Source of the DNA: Myxococcales bacterium
GTDB taxonomy: Bacteria; Myxococcota_C; UBA6777
DNA: 64,000 nt
Assembly (NCBI GenBank): GCA_020632975.1
Contig: JACKEL010000014.1
Span: forward strand, 88,701 to 152,700
Reading direction: 5' to 3'
Position numbers and translations under genes: made by a program. The notes beneath the pieces were generated by a model that saw nothing but the letters and a program-made list of their open reading frames with translations, ran no database searches and was not told the origin of the DNA. Shown here one piece after another: positions 17,719 to 26,350 of the stretch. Each line of letters begins with the position of its first letter. Within the stretch, counting starts at the first letter, position 1.

Positions 17719-18294
17719 ATGAATGACGAAAAGATCTTAGAGACTTCTTTTTTGGTGGTGGATGATCACGACTTGTTTCGAGAGCGTTTGGCGCGGGCTT
17801 TGAGGGAACGCGGCTTGGATGTTCGTGTGGCTGCAAGCGTGGCTGAAGCAAGAGTCCAACTGCACGAAGATCCGCCTGAAAAGGTGGTGTTGGATCTGCG
17901 TATCCCTGATGGATCGGGCCTTTCTTTTTTGCAAGAGATCAAAGAAGTCGAACCCACCGTCGAAGTTGTGGTCCTCACGGGTTATGGAAGCATCGCCACT
18001 GCGGTCGATGCGATACGTTTGGGGGCGACCAATTATCTGACCAAACCTGCGGATGCAGACGAGATCTTGGCTGCTTTTGAAAGGGGCCACGCACCGCCTC
18101 TTGAGCCCGCAGAACCAAGCTACCAGATGTCTTCTTTGGCGCGTGCAGAGTGGGAACACATTCATCGGGTGTTGTCGGACTGTGGCGGAAATATCTCGAA
18201 AGCAGCAAGGATCTTGGGTGTCCATCGCCGCTCTCTCCAAAGAAAACTCCAAAAATATCCTCCGCTTGAACACGAAATCGACGAGAATTTTTAA
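17719..18294 (+). CDS. regA: RegA/PrrA/ActR-type response regulator
   Basis: A 191-residue two-domain regulator. The receiver carries the acidic pocket VVDDHD, the phospho-acceptor Asp in LDLRIPDGSG (residue 59 from this start) and the Lys of LTKPADAD. After a short Pro-rich hinge comes a Fis-type helix-turn-helix near 155-180 (ISKAARILGVHRRSLQRKL), which closely fits the RegA DNA-binding helix. RegA proteins bind GNG(A/G)C(A/G)TTNNGNCGC-like sites. I use the ATG at 17719; a GTG at 17710 is three codons upstream and neither has a strong Shine-Dalgarno. It is encoded directly after regB and 36 bp before a dyad matching that consensus with one mismatch. Confidence 0.9.
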   Translation: MNDEKILETSFLVVDDHDLFRERLARALRERGLDVRVAASVAEARVQLHEDPPEKVVLDLRIPDGSGLSFLQEIKEVEPTVEVVVLTGYGSIATAVDAIRLGATNYLTKPADADEILAAFERGHAPPLEPAEPSYQMSSLARAEWEHIHRVLSDCGGNISKAARILGVHRRSLQRKLQKYPPLEHEIDENF

Positions 18295-18329
18295 AGCATA
18301 TCTACTTAGAGAACAGGGGGTTATCGAGG

Positions 18330-18346
18330 TGCGACAATATGTCGCA
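18330..18346. promoter_or_regulatory. Candidate RegA (RegR-box-like) operator upstream of the YtkA-like gene
   Basis: A perfect 7-bp dyad TGCGACA/TGTCGCA with a 3-base centre. Bases 18331-18345 match the published RegR box GNGRCRTTNNGNCGC at every defined position but one (A instead of the first T). It lies between regA and the lipoprotein gene. A short T-rich stretch follows, so a small terminator is the alternative. Confidence 0.55.
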
Positions 18347-18429
18347 TTCTTTTCTGGGGTCATCTTTTGTATCTCCCTCGCGCGGCACGACGGTTTCTGC
18401 TGATCGTGTTTTGTAAGAAGGAGAAGAAG

Positions 18430-18822
18430 ATGTCTCGTCAAAAAAGTATGGTATGCCTCCTTGTGATGAGTGTGTTGTTTGTCGCTGCGTGCGGCACGCC
18501 CTCCACAGGAAACAACACAGAGGGGACCCTCCAAGTCTCAGCGGCTTTTGCTGATGCGACCGTCAGCGTGGGGGAAAATAAGTTGCATATCCAAGTCAAC
18601 GATGCGCAAGGACAAGCGCTTTCGGGGTGTACGCTGACCGTTCAACCGCAGATGTCGATACACGGCCACGGTTCTTCCCAAGCACCCGTGATATCGGAAG
18701 AAGCGACAGGACACTTTCATGTCAAAGTCTTTTTCCAGATGAAAGGTCCGTGGGAGATCAAGGTTCGCGCTGAACATGGCGAGCTTTTTGGTGAAAAGAT
18801 CATGCAAGTGGATGTTCAATAG
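18430..18822 (+). CDS. YtkA/FixH-like periplasmic lipoprotein
   Basis: A 130-residue lipoprotein with lipobox VAAC (Cys21). The mature domain is a small beta sandwich with the pattern of YtkA/FixH-like domains: MSIHGHG around residues 75-81 followed by a GHFHVKVFFQMKGPWEIKV-type strand pair (His95, His97, Met104). Such His/Met-rich domains are found in copper or cytochrome-oxidase assembly contexts. The ATG at 18430 is preceded by GAAGGAG; a longer frame from 18367 would add a non-signal N-terminus and is rejected. It follows regBA and a RegR-box-like dyad, and precedes an outer-membrane barrel by about 16 bp. Metal binding is inferred from residues, not shown. Confidence 0.72.
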   Translation: MSRQKSMVCLLVMSVLFVAACGTPSTGNNTEGTLQVSAAFADATVSVGENKLHIQVNDAQGQALSGCTLTVQPQMSIHGHGSSQAPVISEEATGHFHVKVFFQMKGPWEIKVRAEHGELFGEKIMQVDVQ

Positions 18823-18838
18823 CGAGTAGGTTTGGGTG

Positions 18839-19762
18839 ATGCGCAGGCTTTTGTGGCTCAGTTGTTTGCTTTGTCTCTGGTCTCGTCCTTGGTCTCCATC
18901 TCGTGCGGATGCTGCGGCGTGTTGTGTCTCAGCGACGGTCTCAGGTGTGGGGCGGTTGAGGAACTGGGAACACTTTGCGGTGGGGCTTCGCACCTCGCTG
19001 TTGGCGGGGACAGGGCAGTGGGATACCAAAGCCCTGTGGCATGGTTACGGAGACGACTACCAAGAACACGAGTGGCGTTCTGAGTTGTGGGGCTTGGTGG
19101 GGGTTCATCGCCGCGTTTCTTTGTTTGCGCGGGTGCCTTGGAGCGTAAATTACCGCAAAGTGGGCACACAAGACGCATGGGACGGCTGGTTTGGGGATCT
19201 TCAAGCGGGAGCGCGCTTTGAGTTGATCTCGATTGGGCAGTTTTTGCACGTCCCTGCGGTGGCTTTGATTGTCGGGGTCACGGCACCCACTGGGCGCGCA
19301 ACAGGTCAAGCCCAAAATCCCCTTGCTGCGGATGTGACAGGGCGCGGCGCGTGGATGTTGAGCGCTGGCGTCACGATCGAAAAAACCTTTTATCCTGGGT
19401 TTGTCCAGCTCAATGCAGGCGTGCAGGTCCCGTTGCCTTCTGAACGCGAAGATCTTGGCGTGTGGCAACGATTTGGGCCAGGCATCCCTGTGACACTCAG
19501 TGGCGGCGTTGAACTCGGTGATACGGTGGTTTTGGCGCTGGTCGCACGTTTCTTTTGGGAAGATCAGTTGGTGCTTGGAGATCGCACGATTGCAGGAAGC
19601 TCTCGTATTGACGCAGGGATCGGCCTTTCCGCATCGTGGTCTTTCGATCCGCATTGGACAGTACAAGCTATGTTCGATGCAGGGATCCTCGCGGATGGTT
19701 GGGGTTTGAATCAACCTGGGCGGCTCTTTGTTTCTTTGGGGCTGCGCTATGGGTACTTTTGA
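18839..19762 (+). CDS. Outer-membrane beta-barrel protein with N-terminal Cys-Cys
   Basis: A 307-residue exported protein. A signal peptide of about 25 residues is followed by the mature start AACCVS, with an adjacent Cys pair. The rest consists of amphipathic strands with aromatic residues and turns rich in Gly, Asp and Trp, finishing with LRYGYF, a classical outer-membrane C-terminal strand ending in Phe. It resembles transporter-like or MetA-type porins. ATG at 18839 is preferred over the GTG at 18836 because AGTAGG then sits eight bases away. It lies between the YtkA-like lipoprotein and a thioredoxin-fold lipoprotein, so these three probably act together in the envelope; substrate unknown. 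Confidence 0.7.
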   Translation: MRRLLWLSCLLCLWSRPWSPSRADAAACCVSATVSGVGRLRNWEHFAVGLRTSLLAGTGQWDTKALWHGYGDDYQEHEWRSELWGLVGVHRRVSLFARVPWSVNYRKVGTQDAWDGWFGDLQAGARFELISIGQFLHVPAVALIVGVTAPTGRATGQAQNPLAADVTGRGAWMLSAGVTIEKTFYPGFVQLNAGVQVPLPSEREDLGVWQRFGPGIPVTLSGGVELGDTVVLALVARFFWEDQLVLGDRTIAGSSRIDAGIGLSASWSFDPHWTVQAMFDAGILADGWGLNQPGRLFVSLGLRYGYF

Positions 19763-19813
19763 GATCGGGCTTGGTTCGGTCTTGTCGGATGGATGGAAAG
19801 AAAGGGAAGTCAG

Positions 19814-20524
19814 ATGCGTACTTTTGGGCATGGTGGGATCTTGTTGTCGTTGCTCTTTTTGATCGGATGTTCTCATGCTGCGCCAAAAAAAGCACTACCG
19901 TTAAAGTCCTCGGATATCACGGCTTCTTTGCGTCGCTTGGATGGCTCAGCCTACCCACTTGCGCAAGTGGTGCGCTCCCATCGTGCAACGTTGTTGGTGT
20001 GGTGGTCGCGAACGTGTCCTTGTGTCAAACGCTACCAAACGAGGATGGACGGGCTTTATAAGGTCTATGCTTCGCGTGATGTTGCGGTGGTTGCGGTCGA
20101 TAGCAACGCAGACGACTCTTTGGAAGACTTGCGCGCTGTTCATCAAAAACGCCGTATATCCGTGCCTTTTGTGCAAGATCAAGGGGCTTTGCTTGCGGAT
20201 TACTTTGGTGTGGAGACGACGCCGTCCGTTGTTTTGCTCGACTCGATGGGCAAAGTCCGCTTTTTTGGTTGGATCGATAATGAGCGAAAGGTCGGCGTCG
20301 CGGGGCGAGAGCCTTATGTGGAAGATGCTTTGGAACAGCTACTCGCGAAACATCCGATCAAAAGAGCGCGTACAGCTTACTATGGTTGCTCGATTACGCG
20401 GGAATGGGGAGGCTTTGCAAAAAAGCGGCCTGCTGTGAGCGCCCCCGCAAGTACGGCCTCTTCCAAAGCGACTCCTGCGAAGAAACCTTGTGGTTGCCAA
20501 AAAAACAAGCGCACCTCTCTGTAA
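19814..20524 (+). CDS. Thioredoxin-fold (redoxin) lipoprotein with CPC active site
   Basis: A 236-residue lipoprotein, lipobox LIGC (Cys19). The thioredoxin fold has a WWSRTCPC active site (Cys68-Pro-Cys70), which is a Cys-x-Cys rather than the usual C-x2-C, and a cis-Pro at residue 137 (TTPSVVLLD). A second conserved-looking GCSI lies at 191-194 and the tail ends in Lys-rich CGCQK. Thioredoxin-fold lipoproteins reduce periplasmic disulfides or help load metal, as do Sco/SenC proteins that often accompany RegBA, though this is not a canonical Sco (no CxxxC). The ATG at 19814 has AAGGGAAG just upstream. It closes the regB-regA-ytkA-barrel cluster. Confidence 0.74.
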   Translation: MRTFGHGGILLSLLFLIGCSHAAPKKALPLKSSDITASLRRLDGSAYPLAQVVRSHRATLLVWWSRTCPCVKRYQTRMDGLYKVYASRDVAVVAVDSNADDSLEDLRAVHQKRRISVPFVQDQGALLADYFGVETTPSVVLLDSMGKVRFFGWIDNERKVGVAGREPYVEDALEQLLAKHPIKRARTAYYGCSITREWGGFAKKRPAVSAPASTASSKATPAKKPCGCQKNKRTSL

Positions 20525-20687
20525 GGGCTTCTTTTGGGGGCTTGTCTGAGCGCTTTGGCGCAGTTTGGGGCGAGGACTGTTTTCTTTTCGATGGATGGGG
20601 TGGGGTTGACAGGATGGACGGTTTGATGCACGAGACAGAGCGCAATAGAGCGTCCAGGTCGGTCTTATATCGCGAAAGGAAGGCAAG

Positions 20688-22877
20688 ATGCCAGAGATCA
20701 TTCATCCAGCGGGCGAGATCTTTTATACAAGAGACTCTTTGGGGGTTCCTTCGATCCAAGCGAAGGATCAGTTGCAATCAGCGTATGCTCGTGGATACCT
20801 GCATGCTTGCGATCGTTTGGTACAGATCGAGTTGAACCGCATGGCCAGTGAAGGCCGATTGATGGAGATCTTGGGGGATCTTCCCTTTGCTCGCTTGGTG
20901 GATCGATGTGTGCGCGCGCTCGATTTCTCGGCCAATCTAGAACAACAGTGGGAATCCTTGGACGAATGGACCCAGTCGTTGTTTGAGAGCTACTGCGAGG
21001 GTTTTGCGGTGGGTGCGAGAGAACGCGGCCGACCGATGATCTTGCGCCTCTTGGGAGTGAAACCCCGCGCTTATAAGCCTCTCGATATCATCCGAATGTA
21101 CCGTTTCACGGGCTATATGGCGCTTGGTTCGATTCAGCATTTGGCGGAAGCGCTTGTGTTGGAGTTGGTGGGCGAAGGCGCGCCGCGTTCGTTGCTCGAC
21201 ATGATGTTGGGCGACAGCGTGGGAGATCTGGACGAAGAGATGTTGCGCCAAGTCCGCGTGATGGAACTGGACAAACTTTTGATCCCACTGGGTCTTGGTG
21301 GATCGAATGCTTTTGCGGTCTCTGCGGAACGTTCGGCCTCTGGGCACGCTCTGTTGATGGGCGAGTTTCACATGGAAACGGGCCAGCTTCCGCCTTTGTT
21401 GTATGCTTTGCACGCGGAAACCAAGAAAGATGGGCGCTTTTATCAAGGGATGGGCATCCCTGGGCTGCCTTTCTTGAGTGGTGGTCGCAATGATCAGGTG
21501 GGGTGGAGTTATACAAACGCGCATGGCGACAACATCGACATGCTGATCGAACGCTGTAAAGACGGGCGTTATCTCGCAGATGGTGAGTGGCGCGACTTTA
21601 CGTTGCGTCGAGAAGAAGTCGTGAAGATCCGTGGGAAAAAGACCGAAACATGGGTGTTTTACGAAAATCCTTATGGGACCTTGTTGGGTGATCCACACCA
21701 AGAAGGCGACTACCCTTGCTTGCGTTGGACGGGGATGCGCGATGGAACCGTGGGTGATATCTACGTCATCACGAATATGTTGCAGTGTCACAGCGTAAAA
21801 GAAGGGATGGAGATCCATCGAAAAGGCCAGATGTTGGGGGTTTGGTGTGTGCTTGCGGATCGTCAAGGCAACATCGGCGTGATCAAGTCTGGAGCTGTGG
21901 ACAAGCGACCTGACGGATGGACGGGGACTTACCCGCGCCAAGCGTGGGATCTTGCGACACGAGACTTCGAACATCTCTCCAAAGACGTGACGCCACAGTC
22001 TTACAACCCCGAAGAAGGGGTGATCGTGTCTGCCAATGAGCGTCGTGATGGTTTGGATGGCTCGCGTTGGATCAATCTTCCCGAGCCTCACTATCGTTTC
22101 GAGCGCTTGGGAGAGATCTTGGCGCGTCGTGACAAACATACGCTGCGTTCCTTGGCGGAAGCTTCTTATGACGAGATCGATCGCTGTGCTTCCCGAATGA
22201 TGAAGGTTTGGGCGCCTTTGTTGCCTGAAGATGAGGCTTTCCAAGAGCTTGGGCGTTGGGCATTGGAACAAGAGCCCATCCGTGATCGCGCGTTGCATCG
22301 TCAGCAGATGGCTTTGTTTCATGCTGTGCACCATGAGTTGTTGCATGAGGTGTTGCTTTCTTCCTTGAATGCGAAGAAAGCACACCATCTTTTGCACGAC
22401 GTGACATTTGGTTTGTGTTTTCAGTATCACTTTGACCAAGCGTTTGCTCTTGAGAAACCCGAGCTTTTGGATGCTGAACGTCTTACCAAGTGGCTCAAGG
22501 TCGCTTGGAAAAAAGCACAAACCTGTGTGGCTGAAGGGCGTTGGACTTTGCCACCGCGCTTCGGGTTTTCCAACCAGATCACACAAGGAAGCACGCCCTC
22601 TTGGTTGGGATGGGACACCAAGCCTTACGATATCCCGGGAGGACCGACGGTTCCGTTTCAGTCGCGTGTGATGCGCCTACTTGAACACCCGATGTTGGGC
22701 GGTCCTTCGTTCCACATGGTGATGGATATGAGCCACGATGGTAGTTGGTACAACATGCCTGGCGGGGCTTCTGAGCGACGTCTTGGACCAGGTTATGGGA
22801 AAGGTATCGAAGAGTGGATCGAAGGGCGCTTTTTGCCGTTCGGACAGCCCAAAGGGGAAGCCCCCAACCTTTCTTGA
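20688..22877 (+). CDS. Penicillin acylase family (Ntn-hydrolase) protein
   Basis: A 729-residue member of the penicillin amidase family. These proteins self-cleave in front of a Ser that becomes the N-terminal nucleophile of the beta subunit; here it is Ser206 in GGSNAFAVS. Downstream are the family blocks HMETGQLP, PGLPFLSGGRNDQVGWSYTN and an Asn/Arg-containing C-terminal part with GPSFHMVMDM and GGASERRLGPGY. They hydrolyse acyl amides such as acyl-homoserine lactones or beta-lactam side chains. No signal peptide is visible, which is unusual because most family members are periplasmic. The start is an ATG with GGAAGG upstream. It appears monocistronic. Substrate cannot be deduced. Confidence 0.87.
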   Translation: MPEIIHPAGEIFYTRDSLGVPSIQAKDQLQSAYARGYLHACDRLVQIELNRMASEGRLMEILGDLPFARLVDRCVRALDFSANLEQQWESLDEWTQSLFESYCEGFAVGARERGRPMILRLLGVKPRAYKPLDIIRMYRFTGYMALGSIQHLAEALVLELVGEGAPRSLLDMMLGDSVGDLDEEMLRQVRVMELDKLLIPLGLGGSNAFAVSAERSASGHALLMGEFHMETGQLPPLLYALHAETKKDGRFYQGMGIPGLPFLSGGRNDQVGWSYTNAHGDNIDMLIERCKDGRYLADGEWRDFTLRREEVVKIRGKKTETWVFYENPYGTLLGDPHQEGDYPCLRWTGMRDGTVGDIYVITNMLQCHSVKEGMEIHRKGQMLGVWCVLADRQGNIGVIKSGAVDKRPDGWTGTYPRQAWDLATRDFEHLSKDVTPQSYNPEEGVIVSANERRDGLDGSRWINLPEPHYRFERLGEILARRDKHTLRSLAEASYDEIDRCASRMMKVWAPLLPEDEAFQELGRWALEQEPIRDRALHRQQMALFHAVHHELLHEVLLSSLNAKKAHHLLHDVTFGLCFQYHFDQAFALEKPELLDAERLTKWLKVAWKKAQTCVAEGRWTLPPRFGFSNQITQGSTPSWLGWDTKPYDIPGGPTVPFQSRVMRLLEHPMLGGPSFHMVMDMSHDGSWYNMPGGASERRLGPGYGKGIEEWIEGRFLPFGQPKGEAPNLS

Positions 22878-22951
22878 TCCTTCGTTTGGACGAGAGCTGT
22901 TGGGGAATCGCTTGACAAAAGGGTGAGGGGTGTGTTTTTTGGGTGGGGTGG

Positions 22952-22986
22952 TTTCATCTTGAAACATCATTGAAACATCTTGAATC
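22952..22986. promoter_or_regulatory. TTGAAACATC direct repeats with embedded dyad upstream of sigma-54 activator
   Basis: TTGAAACATC occurs at 22959-22968 and 22970-22979, one helical turn (11 bp) apart, with a partial third copy TTGAATC beginning at 22980. TTTCA at 22952-22956 pairs with TGAAA at 22960-22964. It lies about 65 bp upstream of the activator gene and may be its own binding site. Confidence 0.5.
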
Positions 22987-23049
22987 GCTCTCTGAACGTT
23001 TTTTATACAAAAAGAAACAGGGAGAAGGTTTCAATAAAGGGCTAGTCAT

Positions 23050-24534
23050 TTGGCAGAAAAGACACGAGTGATAGAGAGGCACAAAAGTGCCAAGGATGGT
23101 CGATCTTTGGCGCAGAGCCAGTCAAAAGGGGCCAAGCGCGTCCCCGAGAAAGTGGACCTTTTGGGGCGCGAGAGGCTGGAGGCTTGGTTATCTGAGCGGG
23201 GGGCTTTGGATACGATCGTAGCCTTGGGCGAGCTTTTTACGACGTCTGCGATCTTCTTCGTCGATGCGGAGCGTTCCATCGTCTATTGGAACAAAGTCGC
23301 AGAGGATATCTTGGGCTTTGATGCAAAAGAAGCGGTAGGACATCACTGTTTGAAGTCTGTGCGCTGCCCCAACTGCATGACAGGCTGTGGGATCGCGGAG
23401 TATGGGCTGGTTCGGGATGTTCCGCTGGTGATGTACCGCGTGGATGGAAAGGCTGTGCATGTTCGCAAGACAGCGCGGGCTTTTTTCGACGAAGCGGGCC
23501 GATTTACGGGGGGCGTCGAGGTCTTTCGTTTGGACCAAGAGAAGGAAGCACCCGACTCGCTCGAAGCTTCGCACTTACCCACGGGTGATTCCTCTGATGC
23601 TGTGGACTTTCACGGGATTCAAAGTCGTGATCCTGCGATGCATCAGGTGTTTTCGACGATTCAACAAGTCGCTGAGATGGGCGTTAGCGTGTTGATTCGC
23701 GGGGAGTCAGGGACAGGAAAAGAGCTTGTTGCGCGCGCGTTGCACCTAGAGAGTTCGCGGCGTGAGAAGCCTTTCGTCGCGGTCAACTGTGCGACACTGA
23801 CACCCACCTTGATGGAGAGTCAGCTTTTTGGCCATGTGAAGGGCGCTTTCACAGGTGCGGTCAAAGAAGGGATCGGTTTCTTTCGTCAAGCAGACGGTGG
23901 GACCTTGTTTTTGGACGAGATCGCTGAGTTGCCTTTGGACCTGCAAGCCAAGTTGCTGCGGGTCTTGGAAGAGCGCAAGGTGATGCCCGTTGGTGGAACG
24001 CGACCGATGGCCGTGGATGTTCGCATCGTTGCGGCCACGCATCGTTCTTTGCGGGAAGAAGTCGCACGAGGCCGCTTTCGCGAAGATCTGATGTATCGTC
24101 TGCGGGTGGTTCCGTTGTTTTTGCCAGCGTTGCACGCTCGCCGTGGTGACGTCGAACTGCTGTTGTGGCGGTTTATCGCGGAGTACAATCGACGCGGACC
24201 GCGCAAGATCGAATCGATCTCCCCTGAAGTGATGCGCTTGTTGTTGGATCATACATGGCCAGGAAATGTGCGCGAGCTACAAAATGTCGTGGCTTATGCT
24301 TTCGCAGTAGGACGGGCGCCAGAGCTTGTTTTGGAGGATCTTCCCCCAGAGTTTCGCGACGCTCCAAAAGCGCTTTCTACCTTGCCTGTGTCGCTCTCCT
24401 CGATCCAAGAGATGGAACCTCATCGCATCCGCACAGCGTTGATCGCGACCAAAGGAAACGTCGGAAAAGCCGCAGACATGCTCGGGATCAGTCGCGCGAC
24501 CCTGTGGCGAAAACGCAAACGCTACAACATCTAA
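23050..24534 (+). CDS. Sigma-54-dependent transcriptional activator with four-Cys PAS domain
   Basis: A 494-residue enhancer-binding protein: PAS domain (about 52-165), AAA+ domain (about 188-420) and a Fis-type helix-turn-helix at the C-terminus (NVGKAADMLGISRATLWRK). Walker A is GESGTGKE (218-225), the sigma-54 contact loop GAFTGA is intact (265-270) and Walker B is GGTLFLDE (283-290), so it should activate sigma-54 polymerase. The PAS carries Cys100, Cys106, Cys109 and Cys113, a C-x5-C-x2-C-x3-C cluster that could hold zinc or an iron-sulfur centre or act as a thiol switch. The start is a TTG at 23050. A sulfide:quinone oxidoreductase gene lies convergent downstream and may be its target, which is inference from similar upstream repeats. 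Confidence 0.9.
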   Translation: MAEKTRVIERHKSAKDGRSLAQSQSKGAKRVPEKVDLLGRERLEAWLSERGALDTIVALGELFTTSAIFFVDAERSIVYWNKVAEDILGFDAKEAVGHHCLKSVRCPNCMTGCGIAEYGLVRDVPLVMYRVDGKAVHVRKTARAFFDEAGRFTGGVEVFRLDQEKEAPDSLEASHLPTGDSSDAVDFHGIQSRDPAMHQVFSTIQQVAEMGVSVLIRGESGTGKELVARALHLESSRREKPFVAVNCATLTPTLMESQLFGHVKGAFTGAVKEGIGFFRQADGGTLFLDEIAELPLDLQAKLLRVLEERKVMPVGGTRPMAVDVRIVAATHRSLREEVARGRFREDLMYRLRVVPLFLPALHARRGDVELLLWRFIAEYNRRGPRKIESISPEVMRLLLDHTWPGNVRELQNVVAYAFAVGRAPELVLEDLPPEFRDAPKALSTLPVSLSSIQEMEPHRIRTALIATKGNVGKAADMLGISRATLWRKRKRYNI

Positions 24535-24925
24535 TTGGATCTTCTCGGGACATACGAGCGTTTGGATACATGGGGACTTGGAACGCACAGACGCTTGATC
24601 GTGTGAAACGATGGTCATGGGAGCCGTGGGGGAACCTGAATTATCCGAACCATCGGGGTTACGGAAGGTCAAGCTGTCTCTCTTTCTATCATTCCATGCT
24701 AGAAAGGAAGCGACTCTTCAGAACATGCGGATGCTTGGGAAGATGCGCGGGCTTGGAAGGGGACCAAGCGATGGTCTTGTTGCGGTTTCTCCCAAGCGGG
24801 GGGACTTTTGTTGTGTGAGGTTTGGTGGCGATGGGGGCGAGGGCTTGAGCGATGTCTCTCGTGTGTGTGAGGGCCGTTTGGTTGCTGTGTGGTGCGTGTG
24901 AGGGCTTTTGTCTTGGGGTGTGTGT
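24535..24925. other. Non-coding region between convergent sigma-54 activator and SQR genes
   Basis: About 390 bases. The right half is biased to G and T on the plus strand with TGTGTG runs. I see no ribosome-binding site with a credible frame, no clear terminator hairpin and no repeat. Probably the two 3' untranslated regions. Confidence 0.5.
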
Positions 24926-26131
24926 TTAGGCGCGTCCTTTGAGCATACCGTGCCAGTAGAGTTGGGGCAGGGCGTAGCGTTTGAGTGCGTACATGCTGAA
25001 GCGTTCGCGGTCTTGTTCGAAGGGGAAGGTCTCCATGATCTTGCCGTCATATCCGAACTCAGCGAGGATAACGCTGTTGTAGCCTGTGACCAAGGGGCAA
25101 GAGGCGTAGCCATCGTAGCTTGCGGGGAGCGCTTTGTCTTCGAAGAACGCGAGGATATTTTGTTCGAGGACGGGGGCTTGTTTGCGGACCGCGGCACCCG
25201 TTTTGGAACAAGGCAAGCTGCTGGCATCACCCAAGCTGAAGACGTTGGGGAACTTCTTGTGTTGCATGGTGTTTTTGTCCACATCGACCCATCCGTCTTT
25301 GTCTGCAAGGACGCTTTTGCGTACAAAGTCGGGTGCGCTTTGGGGGGGCGTCACGTGGATCATGCTGTAGCTGAGGGTTTCGGTTTCGCCCGTGGGGACT
25401 TTGTCTTTCAACACCTCGAAGACAGCTTCTTTTTTGTCAGCGCGGATCTCGATCAGGTTGCGGTTGTAATGGCCGTCGATGTTGCGTTCTTTGGCGAGCT
25501 TGTTGAGGGCTCTTGCGTAGCGAGGGACACCAAAGATGCCAGCACCCGAAGGCGCGTAGATCACATTGATCTGGTCGCGTTTGCCCATCTTGCGGAAGGA
25601 TTCTTCTGCGAGCCACATGATCTTTTGGGGGGCACCTGCGCATTTGATCGCGGTATTGGGAAAGGTAAAGATCGCGTTCCCTGACTGGACTTCTTGGATA
25701 AACTGCCACGTTTTTTCCACGATGTCGTAGCTGTAATTGCTGGTAACGCCGTTCTTTCCGAGACTTTCTTTGAGACCTTTGATGTCACCCCAATTGAGTT
25801 GGATACCAGGAGCAACGATCAGTGCGTCGTATCCGATGGTATCGCCTTTTTTGGTGGTGAGGGTGTTGTTCTCGGGTTGGAAAGCTTCAACGGCATCTTG
25901 GATCCAGTTGACGCCGTCGGGGATCAGGCCTTCCATCTCGCGCTCACTTTCTTCGCGTGAGCAGATACCGCCACCCACCAGGGTCCACAAAGGTTGGTAA
26001 TAATGTTTTGTGGCGGGATCGATCAGAGCAATCTGACCTTCGGAGAGGTGCTTGCGCAGCCTTGCAGCCATGCTGATCCCTGCGGTTCCTGCACCAATAA
26101 TCAAGACTTTGTAGTGTCCTGTTTCTGCCAT
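24926..26131 (-). CDS. sqr: Sulfide:quinone oxidoreductase (type II-like, FAD)
   Basis: A 401-residue flavoprotein with the dinucleotide-binding motif IIGAGTAG (11-18). It has the SQR-type pattern of a Cys in IKCAGAPQK (Cys164) and a second in SLPCSKTGAA (Cys308), corresponding to the redox-active pair of mitochondrial-type SQR, and the GDASSLP segment that contacts FAD. It oxidises sulfide to persulfide or polysulfide and passes electrons to membrane quinone, either for detoxification or energy. The ATG at 26131 has a GGAGA eight bases upstream; upstream in-frame codons have none. Its upstream region carries TTGAAACA repeats similar to those in front of the sigma-54 activator gene that converges on it. 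Confidence 0.87.
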   Translation of the reverse strand: MAETGHYKVLIIGAGTAGISMAARLRKHLSEGQIALIDPATKHYYQPLWTLVGGGICSREESEREMEGLIPDGVNWIQDAVEAFQPENNTLTTKKGDTIGYDALIVAPGIQLNWGDIKGLKESLGKNGVTSNYSYDIVEKTWQFIQEVQSGNAIFTFPNTAIKCAGAPQKIMWLAEESFRKMGKRDQINVIYAPSGAGIFGVPRYARALNKLAKERNIDGHYNRNLIEIRADKKEAVFEVLKDKVPTGETETLSYSMIHVTPPQSAPDFVRKSVLADKDGWVDVDKNTMQHKKFPNVFSLGDASSLPCSKTGAAVRKQAPVLEQNILAFFEDKALPASYDGYASCPLVTGYNSVILAEFGYDGKIMETFPFEQDRERFSMYALKRYALPQLYWHGMLKGRA

Positions 26132-26350
26132 GGCTTGGTCTCCTTTATCTTGTGTGATTCTGTGATCAAACAATTTTATGCTGCGTGAGCGTTTGTTGGC
26201 GTGTAAATTCGGGGTCTTTGGAACATACCAAATACACTTTACATTTGCCATACCATGTTATGATGTCGAATCGAACATGCTGTTTTTTCAGGGGAAATGT
26301 TTTTCTTGCCAAAAGAAAGATATCCACCAAGCATCTTTTTGTGACGGGCT

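Noticed and set aside
20937..22586. Long open frame on the minus strand opposite the penicillin acylase gene
   Set aside because: It is fully antisense to a gene with clear family motifs, has no ribosome site and no recognisable domain; codon structure of the plus gene explains the open frame.
24908..25684. 258-codon plus-strand frame opposite sqr
   Set aside because: Antisense to an enzyme with both catalytic Cys; no sensible start.
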